A DNA stretch of 40,869 nt, from contig CBDDBX010000022.1 of the NCBI GenBank assembly GCA_965225955.1, positions 1 through 40,869 on the forward strand. The letters are read 5' to 3'. The notes below the pieces were generated by a model that made no database searches, was not told where the DNA came from, and worked only from the letters and a program-made list of their open reading frames with translations. This document shows positions 16,193-24,841 of this stretch, piece after piece; position 1 is the first letter of the stretch, and each line of letters opens with the position of its first letter. A program made the translations under genes and the position numbers. The DNA comes from CBDDBX01 sp965225955. Its GTDB lineage: Bacteria > Acidobacteriota > Aminicenantia > UBA2199.

Positions 16193-16198
16193 TATAAT
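16193..16198 (+). promoter_or_regulatory. -10 box for the GT-C gene, predicted leaderless
   Basis: A perfect TATAAT, directly preceded by TG as at 7615, lies six bases before the ATG at 16205. By standard spacing transcription would start on the A of that ATG. No -35 box and no Shine-Dalgarno are visible. It lies after the pilin terminator and so starts a new unit. Confidence 0.5.
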
Positions 16199-16204
16199 TA
16201 ATTC

Positions 16205-17854
16205 ATGTTTGTTTCATCAGAAAATAAGAGAGAACTGTTATTTTTTACCCTTCTTGCAATAAGCACTCTGCTATTTCTCTATTCACGGTTCATGAGTATT
16301 GCCGAACTTAATAGCGGTGTCTTTGTATATAACCATGACGATGCCTATATTCATCTGGATATTGCGAAGAATTTTGCAGAAAACGGCATCTGGGGAGTTA
16401 ATGATGGGGAGTTCAGTTCTTCATCCTCTTCACTAGGCTGGACTATTCTTCTGGCTTCTTTCTTTAAGTTTTTTGGAACCAGCGAATCTGTGCCTCTGCT
16501 GTTGAATATGGTTCTTGCGGTTCTGTTTGTTCTTTTCCTTTTTAAGATATTCAGATTGTGGCAAATTTCTGAAATACCCGCGGCATTGGGAGCTCTGGCT
16601 ATATGGTTTGCGGCACCCACAGACTTTCTTGTTTTCTCAGGTCTTGAGCATCTTCTGCATATAGTACTGACTCTTCTGTTTATTTTTTACTGGTGTGAAA
16701 AGCTAAAGGATGTTAAAAGAGATCAGAATTATATAGAACTTAAAGGTGTCATTCTGACAGCTCTTCTGCCTATGTCAAGATTTGAGGGGCTTTTTGCAGT
16801 TGCTGCTGTAATTCTTATACTGATATTTATGAAACAGTGGAGAGCTGGTGCAATCCTTATGTTTGCTGCATCTGCTCCAATACTTATATATGGGATTATT
16901 TCTCTGGGGAACGGCTGGTTTATTCTGCCAAACTCAGTATATCTTAAAGGGAGTTCTCCTGATCTGAGCCCCGTAGGTTTTATTCTCTTTCTGTATGAAG
17001 GTGTGAAACAGTTTGTATACAATATTCATCTTCTGGCGGGCATGGCAGGAGTAACAGCTCTTCTCATATACATAAGAAAGGACAAAGTTAAACCTGCTCT
17101 GGAAATATCCGGTGTTATTATTATCTTAACTACAGCAATGCATCTGCTTTTTGCTAAATCCGGTTATTTTAGCAGAATGTTGTTCAGAACCCGATACGAC
17201 TCCTATCTCACAGTAATTGTGCTGTTTTTCATAATTGCAGCTATATCTCTGCTGCTTAATGGAAAGAAGATGTTGAAAAAAGATCTGGCTGCTTATGCTC
17301 TGTTACTGGTGATTCTTTTTCTGCCTTTTTTTGAAAGATCAGTGATAATTTCAGGAAAAACAGCAAGAGCTTCGGTTAATGTATATATGCAGCAGTATCA
17401 AATGGGGCTTTTTCTTAATAAGTTCTATAAAGGAGAATCTGTAGCAGTTAATGATATCGGACTGACTGGCTATATTGGCGATATATATGTAGTTGACCTT
17501 CTGGGACTGGCAAACAGAGATATAGGCGAAAGTTTTAAAAACGGAACATACTCTTCTTCAGAGGTTGAGAAGATTGTAGATCTGAATAAGTGCAATATTG
17601 TTGTGGTTTTTGATAAACTGTTCCAGTTTGCAGGTAGTAAAGACAAACTACCGGAAAAGTGGATAAAAGCCGGAGAGTGGCGGATTCCTTCCAATGTGAT
17701 ATGTGCCTCTGATACTGTCTCTTTTTATGCAGTGAACCGGGAATCCTTTGGCAAACTTGCAGATAGCCTCAGAGTATTCAGCAAAGATCTCCCGAAAGGA
17801 GTGATCTGGAGAGTGAAGGAAACTGTGTCGACAGGTGTGGAAAATGCAGAGTAG
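16205..17854 (+). CDS. GT-C membrane glycosyltransferase, paralogue of the gene at 12275
   Basis: The 549-residue protein has around ten membrane helices. An Asp pair in the first loop occurs as 'YNHDDAYIHLDIAKNF' (about 41-56), followed by 'EFSSSSSSLGWTILL' (about 74-88), the GT-C arrangement. The C-terminal soluble part has 'IGDIYVVDLLGLANRD', close to 'VHIIDLLGLNDYV' in the GT-C gene on the other side of the pilin, so the two are likely paralogues. It should transfer a sugar from a polyprenyl-phosphate carrier on the outer face of the membrane. It overlaps the next gene by 11 bases. Pilin glycosylation is a reasonable guess from position; LPS or other surface glycan is also possible. Confidence 0.8.
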   Translation: MFVSSENKRELLFFTLLAISTLLFLYSRFMSIAELNSGVFVYNHDDAYIHLDIAKNFAENGIWGVNDGEFSSSSSSLGWTILLASFFKFFGTSESVPLLLNMVLAVLFVLFLFKIFRLWQISEIPAALGALAIWFAAPTDFLVFSGLEHLLHIVLTLLFIFYWCEKLKDVKRDQNYIELKGVILTALLPMSRFEGLFAVAAVILILIFMKQWRAGAILMFAASAPILIYGIISLGNGWFILPNSVYLKGSSPDLSPVGFILFLYEGVKQFVYNIHLLAGMAGVTALLIYIRKDKVKPALEISGVIIILTTAMHLLFAKSGYFSRMLFRTRYDSYLTVIVLFFIIAAISLLLNGKKMLKKDLAAYALLLVILFLPFFERSVIISGKTARASVNVYMQQYQMGLFLNKFYKGESVAVNDIGLTGYIGDIYVVDLLGLANRDIGESFKNGTYSSSEVEKIVDLNKCNIVVVFDKLFQFAGSKDKLPEKWIKAGEWRIPSNVICASDTVSFYAVNRESFGKLADSLRVFSKDLPKGVIWRVKETVSTGVENAE

Positions 17855-19838
17855 TAACCGCCTGAAAATATATTTCATTTGTTTTGTCATAATTGTAACC
17901 GGGGTTATTTATATTCCTTCTGTTACAGGAGAATATATATACGATTCTCAACAGATACCTGGTCTGGGAGTTAGCTACAGTGGTGCTTTACTGGATATAG
18001 CAGTTAGTGGTTATGCGGATCTTAGGGGGAATGTGCTGAGAAAAGGGCTGTACTACAGGCCTGTTACTTCTCTCTCTTTTGTTCTTTTTCAGGATTGGGG
18101 TGCAGAAGGGCAGCGATATGTGAATATAGTTCTCTTCTGGGGAAGTCTTATCTTTCTGATGCTTTTCCTTAACCTTATTATGGATGGCAATATTCTTATA
18201 TATCCCTTTCTACTTGTTTTTGCCCTCTATCCCCTTCATGTGGATAATGTTCTTTGGGTTGTGGGAAGAGGAGATCTCCTTCTTATCTTCTTTTTCTTTG
18301 CTATGCTCTGGTGTATGGAGCTGGCTGGAAGATCAGGGAAGAGTATGCCCGCAGTAGCCGGGGTAATATGCTTTATTTTGGGTATTTTCTCAAAAGAGGC
18401 AATGGCACTTCTGTTACCCGCAATAGTTCTTAATGAGTACAGTAGAAGAGAACGTAATTATAAATCTCTCATAGTAGTGGGTGTTTTTACTCTCATTTTC
18501 TTTGTTGTTAAAGCTCAGGTTGTGGGAATGGCGTCGGGTGATTTAAAATGGCCATCTGATCTGATGGGTTTTATTCAAACCCTTTTGGGAACTTCAGGAT
18601 TCTATTTTAAAACCGGGCTTCTACCTTTTAATCATCAGATCTTTGCAACATATAGTAGTCTTCATAATTCTGTTAATATGGTTGCAGGTCTTATACTACT
18701 TATGTTCCTGTTTGCAGGAGCCTGGTGGGGCTGGAAAAAGAACAGGAGGCTTCTTTTTGCTTTAGGGCTCATTGCCTTCATGATTCCTCATATGGTTGTG
18801 GTTTTTACATCCATTGAACCATTTAAGGCATCTTCCAGATATATGGCACTCCCATTTGCGGGCTTTCTCTTTTTCATAATTTTTCTGCTTGCCGGGAGGA
18901 AAAAGATATCTCTGGTATTCCCTGTTACTCTTATACTTGTTCTAGTTATGGGAGTTAGCTCTTTTTTGCATACAGAGGTATATAAAAGTGAATCCTCCTA
19001 CTGGAACTACTATCTTAATCAGGAACCGGATAACAGCTTCTTTCTGGCAAAGAAAGTACATGCATTACTTATTGAAGAGAATGTTATTGAGGCCTCATCT
19101 ATTCTGAACCGCCTGGAAAAAATAGAACTGGAAAGTGGCAGCCTCAGCTCCGGCATGATACAGATGCTAAGGCTGAAAGTGTTTGAGCGACAGTGTAACT
19201 ATGCCGCAGTTAACATAATACTGAGGAAACTTGAGAAGAGTAATGATTCATTTGAAATATTAAGAGCTGCAGCTCTTTCAAAAGCAAGACTTCTCTGTTT
19301 CAAAGGGGATCTGAATGGAGCTCTTAAAAGCATGAAAACAGCAGTAAGTAGATTTGGCCCAAGAGATTTTGCAGATCTTATTATGAGAATATATATTGGA
19401 AATCTTGAGTGGGGTAAAGCTGCAACATTCCAGAGACGATACCTGCAGTATCTGGAGGCTTCAGATTTAAAACAGAATATAGCAGAGTTAAAGAGAGCTT
19501 TTACAGATTATCCGCTCTTTGAAAAAGCGATTTTCTTTGAAAGGATGCACAGCTATAAAAAGGCTGTTATGGTTCTGAATAATCTGGAGCAGAGTCCCGG
19601 AGTGGAGCTTCATAAGGTTTTCAGCTATTTAAGAATGGGAGATAAAGAGAGAGCTGAGAATTCAATTACTTTTCTGAGAGAGAGCACCAGGGGATTGAAG
19701 CTGCTTGTTGCATTCTTCTCAAATAAGATACCCATTCTGGCTGATGCCATAAGATACTGTGAAGAGTATATGGCACTTAAAGGAGATGATAAAGAGATGA
19801 GTGCTTATCTTGAATATCTGAGAGGACTGAAAAAGTAA
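17844..19838 (+). CDS. TMTC/DUF1736-like O-mannosyltransferase with helical C-terminal repeats
   Basis: The protein is about 664 residues. The N-terminal membrane half shows marks of TMTC-type transferases: 'YIYDSQQIPG' in the first loop, 'GLYYRPVTSLSFVLFQ' (about 65-80), 'YPLHVDNVLWVVGRGDLLL' (about 130-148) and 'GIFSKEAMALLLPAIVL'. After about residue 400 it becomes soluble and helical with a TPR-like rhythm, as TMTC proteins do. Eukaryotic TMTCs O-mannosylate cadherins using dolichyl-phosphate mannose; bacterial relatives are little studied. I chose the ATG at 17844 (AGGTG six bases before) over the GTG at 17835. It overlaps the preceding GT-C gene and is followed after five bases by another GT-C-like gene, forming a three-gene unit. 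Confidence 0.82.
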   Translation: MQSSNRLKIYFICFVIIVTGVIYIPSVTGEYIYDSQQIPGLGVSYSGALLDIAVSGYADLRGNVLRKGLYYRPVTSLSFVLFQDWGAEGQRYVNIVLFWGSLIFLMLFLNLIMDGNILIYPFLLVFALYPLHVDNVLWVVGRGDLLLIFFFFAMLWCMELAGRSGKSMPAVAGVICFILGIFSKEAMALLLPAIVLNEYSRRERNYKSLIVVGVFTLIFFVVKAQVVGMASGDLKWPSDLMGFIQTLLGTSGFYFKTGLLPFNHQIFATYSSLHNSVNMVAGLILLMFLFAGAWWGWKKNRRLLFALGLIAFMIPHMVVVFTSIEPFKASSRYMALPFAGFLFFIIFLLAGRKKISLVFPVTLILVLVMGVSSFLHTEVYKSESSYWNYYLNQEPDNSFFLAKKVHALLIEENVIEASSILNRLEKIELESGSLSSGMIQMLRLKVFERQCNYAAVNIILRKLEKSNDSFEILRAAALSKARLLCFKGDLNGALKSMKTAVSRFGPRDFADLIMRIYIGNLEWGKAATFQRRYLQYLEASDLKQNIAELKRAFTDYPLFEKAIFFERMHSYKKAVMVLNNLEQSPGVELHKVFSYLRMGDKERAENSITFLRESTRGLKLLVAFFSNKIPILADAIRYCEEYMALKGDDKEMSAYLEYLRGLKK

Positions 19839-19843
19839 GGCAG

Positions 19844-21706
19844 ATGTTTAAGTTAACTCAGGGTACAGGTAAATTACTGATTCTTGTACTTGCTATCTAC
19901 TATATATTGGGAACAACTGCTTTTATATCACTATATGAAGATGATCATATATTTTTTCTTACTCCCAGAGTTGATGAACTTACAAATCTTGAAAACAGCG
20001 AATCTATTATTAATAAAGGTATAACTGGTGAAGCTTTCTGGCAGGAGCCAGGTACTTTTATCTATCTGGCAATACTACATAAATGTGGTTTTGAAACTGT
20101 TGTTGAGAAGAAAGCTTTTCAGTTATATGTCTTAAACCCATTTATAATTCTTCTTCTGTTTTTTGCAGGAAACGTGATTTCTCCCGGAAAGGGAGTTCTG
20201 TATGCTTTTTTATATGGAATCTCTCCTCTGGGTATTTTCTTTGCTATGACACTTATGAAGACTACTGTATCCGTGTTCTTCTACCTTTTATGGCTTACTC
20301 TGGTTCTGCTGTTTATTAAGGAACCGGGAAAGCTTAAGTATGGAGTTATCTCTTCACTGGTGCTGTTTGCAGCTTTTAGTATCAGACAGAATATTTTAAT
20401 ACTTCTTCCTGTTGTGCTGGGATATATTCTGGTTGTAAACAGAAAGAGTAAAGAGAGATTGAAGATCAGGCAGAATGTTCTGATATCTCTTCTGTTAATA
20501 GTAATACTTGCAGGAGGAGCTATTGGTTTTGCTTCATATCTGAGAGATACTCCTATGGTTACTCTTACATATAATGGTAAGGTTAATTTCTACATCAGTA
20601 ACAATGAAAATTATCTGAAAACAATGAATATATGGCCAGGGCCTGAGTGGACAAGACTTACAGTGGAACTGGATAGTGGCAGGTTTGATAGTCTGGAATA
20701 TATAAGAGAAGATTTTACCGGGTGGCTGGGGATAATGGGAAGAAAGATTGTATGGGAATTCACCCCTTATAACTATTTCCGCATGTATTACTGGAACTAT
20801 TTTACGGAGAAATTTTCATGGTTCAAAACAGCATGGATGTTTAATCTTTTGCTGATGGTTTTATCTTTAACTACTCTCTTTTTTATTGTCAGAATAGATG
20901 GGATCTATACTGTGCTTGGAGGGATATGGCTGCTTTTCCATGCTGTTAATGCTTTCTTTCTGCCAGGAATCGCCAGATATAATACTGTTATCCTTCCTTT
21001 AACAATAATTCTTGCTGTAAAAGGCGCAGAGCTGCTAATTGGTAACTGGAAGCGCTGTATTGTTGCCGGAGTTATCGCTATTCTGTTATTACTGAATACT
21101 ATGCCCGGGGATTTCAATGGGGAATATATCAATTTTCTTGAAGCATATAGTAATGCCGTAGAAGGAAGCATGGAGCAGGTAATTGTACCTGAAGGCACCA
21201 GACACAGAAACGACTGGATGATGGCAAAAGCTATTAGTGAGTATAACAGGAAAGATTATGTTACAGCATGGAAAACTCTGAAACAGGTTCCTGATTTCTA
21301 TCTATGTGGAATTCATGCATGCAGGGTTGCTGAGAGAACTCTTTTTGAACTGGGTCTCTATTTTGATTCAATGAAGATTAACAGTCTGGTAAATAAGGAG
21401 GAGTTTCTCAAAAGGAGAAGACATATTGTCGGCAGAGTAGTGGAAGATGCCCGGAATATGATCAGTAGTTACATACGGCATGGAGAGTTGATCTCTTATA
21501 AAAGATATTTAATCGCTGACTTCTATTATAAAGTAATCAGTAAATGGGATATTAATAAAGATAATAAGCGTGAACTTCTGATTCTGGCAATAGGAGTACT
21601 TAAAGGTGCTATTGATATTGAGAAGAACAGTGAGAAGATTGTCCGGTACAGAATGCTTATGGATAAACTCTCTGCCAGTCTGGCAACTATGAAGAGTGCG
21701 CTTTGA
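19844..21706 (+). CDS. GT-C/PMT-like integral membrane glycosyltransferase
   Basis: The 620-residue protein has an N-terminal helix, then an acidic 'LYEDDHIFFL' in the first loop (about 30-39), then about ten helices. Features such as 'NAFFLPGIARYNTVILPL' (about 367-384) are typical of ArnT/PMT-like membrane enzymes in which a His/Tyr-rich region precedes the last helices. From about residue 430 it is soluble and helical. ATG at 19844 has TAAGG seven bases upstream. As third gene of the unit after the TMTC-like gene it may act on the same glycan. Its 3' end overlaps the convergent DUF115 gene by 20 bases. The specific sugar and acceptor are unknown. Confidence 0.72.
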   Translation: MFKLTQGTGKLLILVLAIYYILGTTAFISLYEDDHIFFLTPRVDELTNLENSESIINKGITGEAFWQEPGTFIYLAILHKCGFETVVEKKAFQLYVLNPFIILLLFFAGNVISPGKGVLYAFLYGISPLGIFFAMTLMKTTVSVFFYLLWLTLVLLFIKEPGKLKYGVISSLVLFAAFSIRQNILILLPVVLGYILVVNRKSKERLKIRQNVLISLLLIVILAGGAIGFASYLRDTPMVTLTYNGKVNFYISNNENYLKTMNIWPGPEWTRLTVELDSGRFDSLEYIREDFTGWLGIMGRKIVWEFTPYNYFRMYYWNYFTEKFSWFKTAWMFNLLLMVLSLTTLFFIVRIDGIYTVLGGIWLLFHAVNAFFLPGIARYNTVILPLTIILAVKGAELLIGNWKRCIVAGVIAILLLLNTMPGDFNGEYINFLEAYSNAVEGSMEQVIVPEGTRHRNDWMMAKAISEYNRKDYVTAWKTLKQVPDFYLCGIHACRVAERTLFELGLYFDSMKINSLVNKEEFLKRRRHIVGRVVEDARNMISSYIRHGELISYKRYLIADFYYKVISKWDINKDNKRELLILAIGVLKGAIDIEKNSEKIVRYRMLMDKLSASLATMKSAL

Positions 21707-23561
21707 TCTCCTTTACTGCTGCTTTAAAACTGTCAACAATACTTGTAAGCAGAGGCTTAAGAGAAGTAAAGTAGTCAAGGGTTATTTCCACAACCTCTTT
21801 TATATAGTTTTCGTCGGGATTCTGTTTGTTCAGGGAGCGGGTTTTTCTGAGATAAGTAAATATTGGTGCCTGTGACCACATTTCAACAAGTTCTCCATTA
21901 TCCATATTCTGATATAGGGAATTTTTCAGTTTTTCTGCTTCTTCCATTATAGAGGTAAGGTCATTACTTATCTGATCTGCATTGTGAAGTTCTTCCAGTT
22001 TACTTATGAGTTTCTCTGTTTTGCTGAGGTATTTTCTAAAGAATGCATGTTTTGCATCCAGAAACTTAATCAGTTTAATCTCTTTCTGCTTTGTTCTGAT
22101 TCTGGGAATTGTTTCGGTTACAGAGAAATCCACTGCAGGTCTCTTGTAGATATATTTTCTTATAAAATCTGTTAGTGGTATATGGGGAATTTCGGTAAAA
22201 ACGCCTCCATCAGAAGAGTTGAATATTTCTGTATCCCTGAATTCTTCAGCCATTCTGGCGAGATAGTTTTTGTATAAGAGAAGTTTGTCTGAAGAAAGAG
22301 TTTTGTTGCCATAGACATCCGGCTCTTCTCTTACCTGGGCAATACCGCCTATTGAGAGGGTTTCCATTCTCTGAAGGTCTCCCAGCCTGTTGCGGTAATA
22401 TTCCAGCCAGTTCTCTTCCCATGATGTGTGACGGCAATGGTTTCTCATATCTGTAAAGGCGAAATCCTGACCAATAAAAGTAACAGGGTTAAGACCCATA
22501 TATACTGCCAGATTGAGAGCCATGCTTATAACAGATCCCCATGCATCTATTTGTCCTATTTCACCAATAGTGCTCTCAATCATGTTCATCAGAGGTTTTC
22601 CAAGGTTTGAGGTAAAGATTCTGCCCTCATAATCTTTGAAAATCTGTGAGGCTACACCAGTTTCAGCTATAACAAAGTTTTCAAACTCCTCTTCTGTATT
22701 CATGAGGTGAAGATAGTTTTTGTATGAAGGATCTATTGCAGCGGTAAAATGTGGTTGTATGCCGTTTTTAAGGAGAGGTTTCAGAGCTGTGTCAACGCAG
22801 ATAATTATCCCGCGGTTATCGATTTTTTTCAGCTTACGGATATCTCTGTCCAGAGATGGACCAGCGGAAACTATAAAACCCGGAACTCCTTTGAAACGAT
22901 CTTTGAGACTATTAACGGGTTTTGATTTAAAAATCCATGGGAGGTTTTTAAGAACATTGGTTCCAACCATAGAGCGTTCAGCAAGTCTTGTCTGAAAGTC
23001 GTAAAGTATGGCTTTTATTTCCTGTTCCAGAGATGCCCTTACATTCTGGTAATAGGTCTGATTGAATCTTACAAGAGAGCTAAGCTCAAGGAACTCCATC
23101 TTTTCGAAAGAGGATACTGCAATGAAATCAAGAATTGCTTCAGGAAGACCTGACAAATCGTAGTTCAGATAGAGTGATATGTTTTTGTTATTAAAGAGGT
23201 ATTCCCAGTCAACAGTATTGAGTGAGGCTGCAAAAATCTCAGGGTCCGGCTCAATAATCAGAATTCTTGCGTATTCCTGAACCTTTTCTGCCAGAACAGT
23301 AATATGGTAACCAAGACCTATCCCCAAAACTACAAAATGGTCAGCGGTGGAGTCTATATCTGCAACTGACCTGACCGCTTCGTTTATAGGGTGAAATTTG
23401 GAATGTATATAATATTCGTTGTCGTCTGCGCGGTATTTCATAGTAAGAAGACCGGATTTTGATGGCTCAATCACAACTCTGCCGGAACTGTTCTTTACAA
23501 GTTCATCCGTTCCGGGCATCGATTTTTTAAGAAAATTCAGGTTCCTGTTTAATAGACTCAT
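21687..23561 (-). CDS. DUF115/Maf-type (MptE-like) putative glycosyltransferase
   Basis: The 624-residue cytoplasmic protein has a Rossmann-like N-terminal part with 'FVVLGIGLGYHI' (about 76-87) and 'ARILIIEPDPEIFAA'. The DUF115 core follows, with 'GFIVSAGPSLDRDIRKLKKI' (about 227-246), 'IICVDTALKPLLKNGI' and 'FIGQDFAFTDMRNH', then a helical C-terminus. Maf flagellin glycosyltransferases, which add sialic-like nonulosonic acids to flagellin, share this core. No flagellar gene is present here, so the acceptor may be another surface protein such as the nearby pilin. The start ATG lies nine bases after a TAGAAT box, leaving a three-base leader. Confidence 0.85.
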   Translation of the reverse strand: MSLLNRNLNFLKKSMPGTDELVKNSSGRVVIEPSKSGLLTMKYRADDNEYYIHSKFHPINEAVRSVADIDSTADHFVVLGIGLGYHITVLAEKVQEYARILIIEPDPEIFAASLNTVDWEYLFNNKNISLYLNYDLSGLPEAILDFIAVSSFEKMEFLELSSLVRFNQTYYQNVRASLEQEIKAILYDFQTRLAERSMVGTNVLKNLPWIFKSKPVNSLKDRFKGVPGFIVSAGPSLDRDIRKLKKIDNRGIIICVDTALKPLLKNGIQPHFTAAIDPSYKNYLHLMNTEEEFENFVIAETGVASQIFKDYEGRIFTSNLGKPLMNMIESTIGEIGQIDAWGSVISMALNLAVYMGLNPVTFIGQDFAFTDMRNHCRHTSWEENWLEYYRNRLGDLQRMETLSIGGIAQVREEPDVYGNKTLSSDKLLLYKNYLARMAEEFRDTEIFNSSDGGVFTEIPHIPLTDFIRKYIYKRPAVDFSVTETIPRIRTKQKEIKLIKFLDAKHAFFRKYLSKTEKLISKLEELHNADQISNDLTSIMEEAEKLKNSLYQNMDNGELVEMWSQAPIFTYLRKTRSLNKQNPDENYIKEVVEITLDYFTSLKPLLTSIVDSFKAAVKEIKAHSS

Positions 23562-23570
23562 TATAGTTGG

Positions 23571-23599
23571 ATTCTATTACAGCAATGTTTAATAGTCAA
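23571..23599 (-). promoter_or_regulatory. Promoter of the DUF115 gene, near-leaderless
   Basis: On the minus strand TTGACT (23594-23599), 17 bases and TAGAAT (23571-23576) form a strong promoter. The predicted start at about 23564 leaves only three bases before the ATG at 23561. The same two hexamers with the same spacing form the divergent prfB promoter 24 bases away. Confidence 0.7.
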
Positions 23600-23622
23600 A
23601 AAAATAAGCGGTTCCGGGAGAT

Positions 23623-23651
23623 TTGACTGTGGTTGTGTTTGCAGATAGAAT
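23623..23651 (+). promoter_or_regulatory. Promoter of prfB, leaderless
   Basis: TTGACT (23623-23628), a 17-base spacer and TAGAAT (23646-23651) are followed after seven bases by the ATG at 23659, so transcription should start about one base before it. The reading frame continues upstream to a TTG at 23623, but that TTG is the -35 box, so the longer start is wrong. Confidence 0.7.
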
Positions 23652-23658
23652 AGGCTGT

Positions 23659-24756
23659 ATGGAACTTATTGAGCTGAAAACAAAATATGAAGAATTAAAG
23701 AAGATGTCTGCTGATCTTCTTCGTTATCTGGAGCTGGATACAAAAAATGATCGCCTCCAGGAGATAGAAACCAGACTGGCAGAACCGGATATATGGGATA
23801 ACCCTAAAGAATCTGCGGCACTACTTAAAGAAAAGAAGGTACTGGAAGCAGAAGTGAATACCGGTGAGAAACTCGAAAATGGTGTTGAAGAGCTGGAGAC
23901 ATATTTTGATTTGCTTGATGAGGACCCTGATATGATTGAGGATCTTGAGAAAGAACTCCTGGAGTTTGCCTCTTTTGTTGATGATATTGAAGTAAAAAAT
24001 TACCTGGATGGAAAAAATGACAGCAGCAGTGCTTTTCTCTCAATTCATCCCGGAGCTGGAGGAACTGAGAGTCAGGACTGGGCTGAAATTCTTCTGAGAA
24101 TGTTTCTCCGTTTTGGAGAACGTATGGGATATAAGAGTCAGATTGTAGAGATTCTGGCTGGTGAAGAGGCAGGAATTAAAAGTGTAACTGTAAGGTTTGA
24201 TGGGGACTTTGCTTACGGTTATCTTAAGCAGGAATTAGGGGTTCACAGACTTGTGAGAATATCTCCTTTTGATTCAAATAAGAGGCGTCACACCTCTTTT
24301 GCTGCAGTTTTTGTTTATCCTGAGGTTGATGAAGATATTGAGATTGAAGTTGATCCAAAAGATCTCAGAGTTGATACATACAGAGCTTCAGGTGCAGGTG
24401 GTCAGCATGTAAATAAGACAGATTCAGCTATAAGAATCACTCACCTTCCTACTAACACTGTTGCTCAATGTCAGAGTGAAAGATCGCAGCACCAGAACAG
24501 GGACAGAGCGATGAAGCTGCTTAAGGCGAAACTTTACGATATTGAGTTGAAGAAACAGATGGCTGAAAAAGATAAACTGGAGAATGAAAAAGGAGAAATT
24601 GCCTGGGGTAACCAGATAAGATCTTATGTTCTGCATCCATATCAGAATATAAAAGATCACCGTACCGGAATTGATATTGGTAACAGCCAGAGAGTTCTGG
24701 ATGGTGATATTTTCGAATTTATTAAAGCTGCTCTTAAACTGAAAAAGAAAAATTAA
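23659..24756 (+). CDS. prfB: Peptide chain release factor 2
   Basis: The 365-residue product is a class I release factor, with SPF (about residue 201, recognises UGA and UAA stop codons) and GGQ in 'ASGAGGQHVNKTDSAIRITH' (about 243-262), which triggers peptide release at the ribosome. The SPF tripeptide distinguishes RF2 from RF1 (PxT). The N-terminal coiled-coil region aligns with E. coli RF2 through 'LLRYLELDTKNDRLQEIE', where E. coli has its programmed +1 frameshift. Here the frame is uninterrupted, so the frameshift autoregulation is absent. No Shine-Dalgarno precedes the ATG. The gene is divergent from DUF115. Confidence 0.97.
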   Translation: MELIELKTKYEELKKMSADLLRYLELDTKNDRLQEIETRLAEPDIWDNPKESAALLKEKKVLEAEVNTGEKLENGVEELETYFDLLDEDPDMIEDLEKELLEFASFVDDIEVKNYLDGKNDSSSAFLSIHPGAGGTESQDWAEILLRMFLRFGERMGYKSQIVEILAGEEAGIKSVTVRFDGDFAYGYLKQELGVHRLVRISPFDSNKRRHTSFAAVFVYPEVDEDIEIEVDPKDLRVDTYRASGAGGQHVNKTDSAIRITHLPTNTVAQCQSERSQHQNRDRAMKLLKAKLYDIELKKQMAEKDKLENEKGEIAWGNQIRSYVLHPYQNIKDHRTGIDIGNSQRVLDGDIFEFIKAALKLKKKN

Positions 24757-24763
24757 ATATATG

Positions 24764-24784
24764 AACCGGAGTGAATCTCCGGTT
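24764..24784 (+). other. Intergenic hairpin after prfB
   Basis: AACCGGAG (24764-24771) pairs perfectly with CTCCGGTT (24777-24784) across a five-base loop. No T run follows, so it is not a standard intrinsic terminator. It could protect the 3' end of the prfB message or pause transcription before comEC. Confidence 0.55.
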
Positions 24785-24841
24785 ATGGGGTAAGAAGTGG
24801 GACTCTGATGGGTGAGTTTCTCTCTTTTCCGGGGCAGGAAA

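Noticed and set aside
23623..23658. N-terminal extension of prfB from TTG
   Set aside because: The TTG is part of a TTGACT -35 box and the extension has no resemblance to RF2; the ATG at 23659 fits better.
23659..23760. Programmed +1 frameshift site of RF2
   Set aside because: The frame is continuous through the equivalent of E. coli codon 26; there is no in-frame TGA.
24764..24784. Intrinsic terminator for prfB
   Set aside because: The hairpin is perfect but is followed by ATGGGG, not a T run, so it was listed only as a hairpin.
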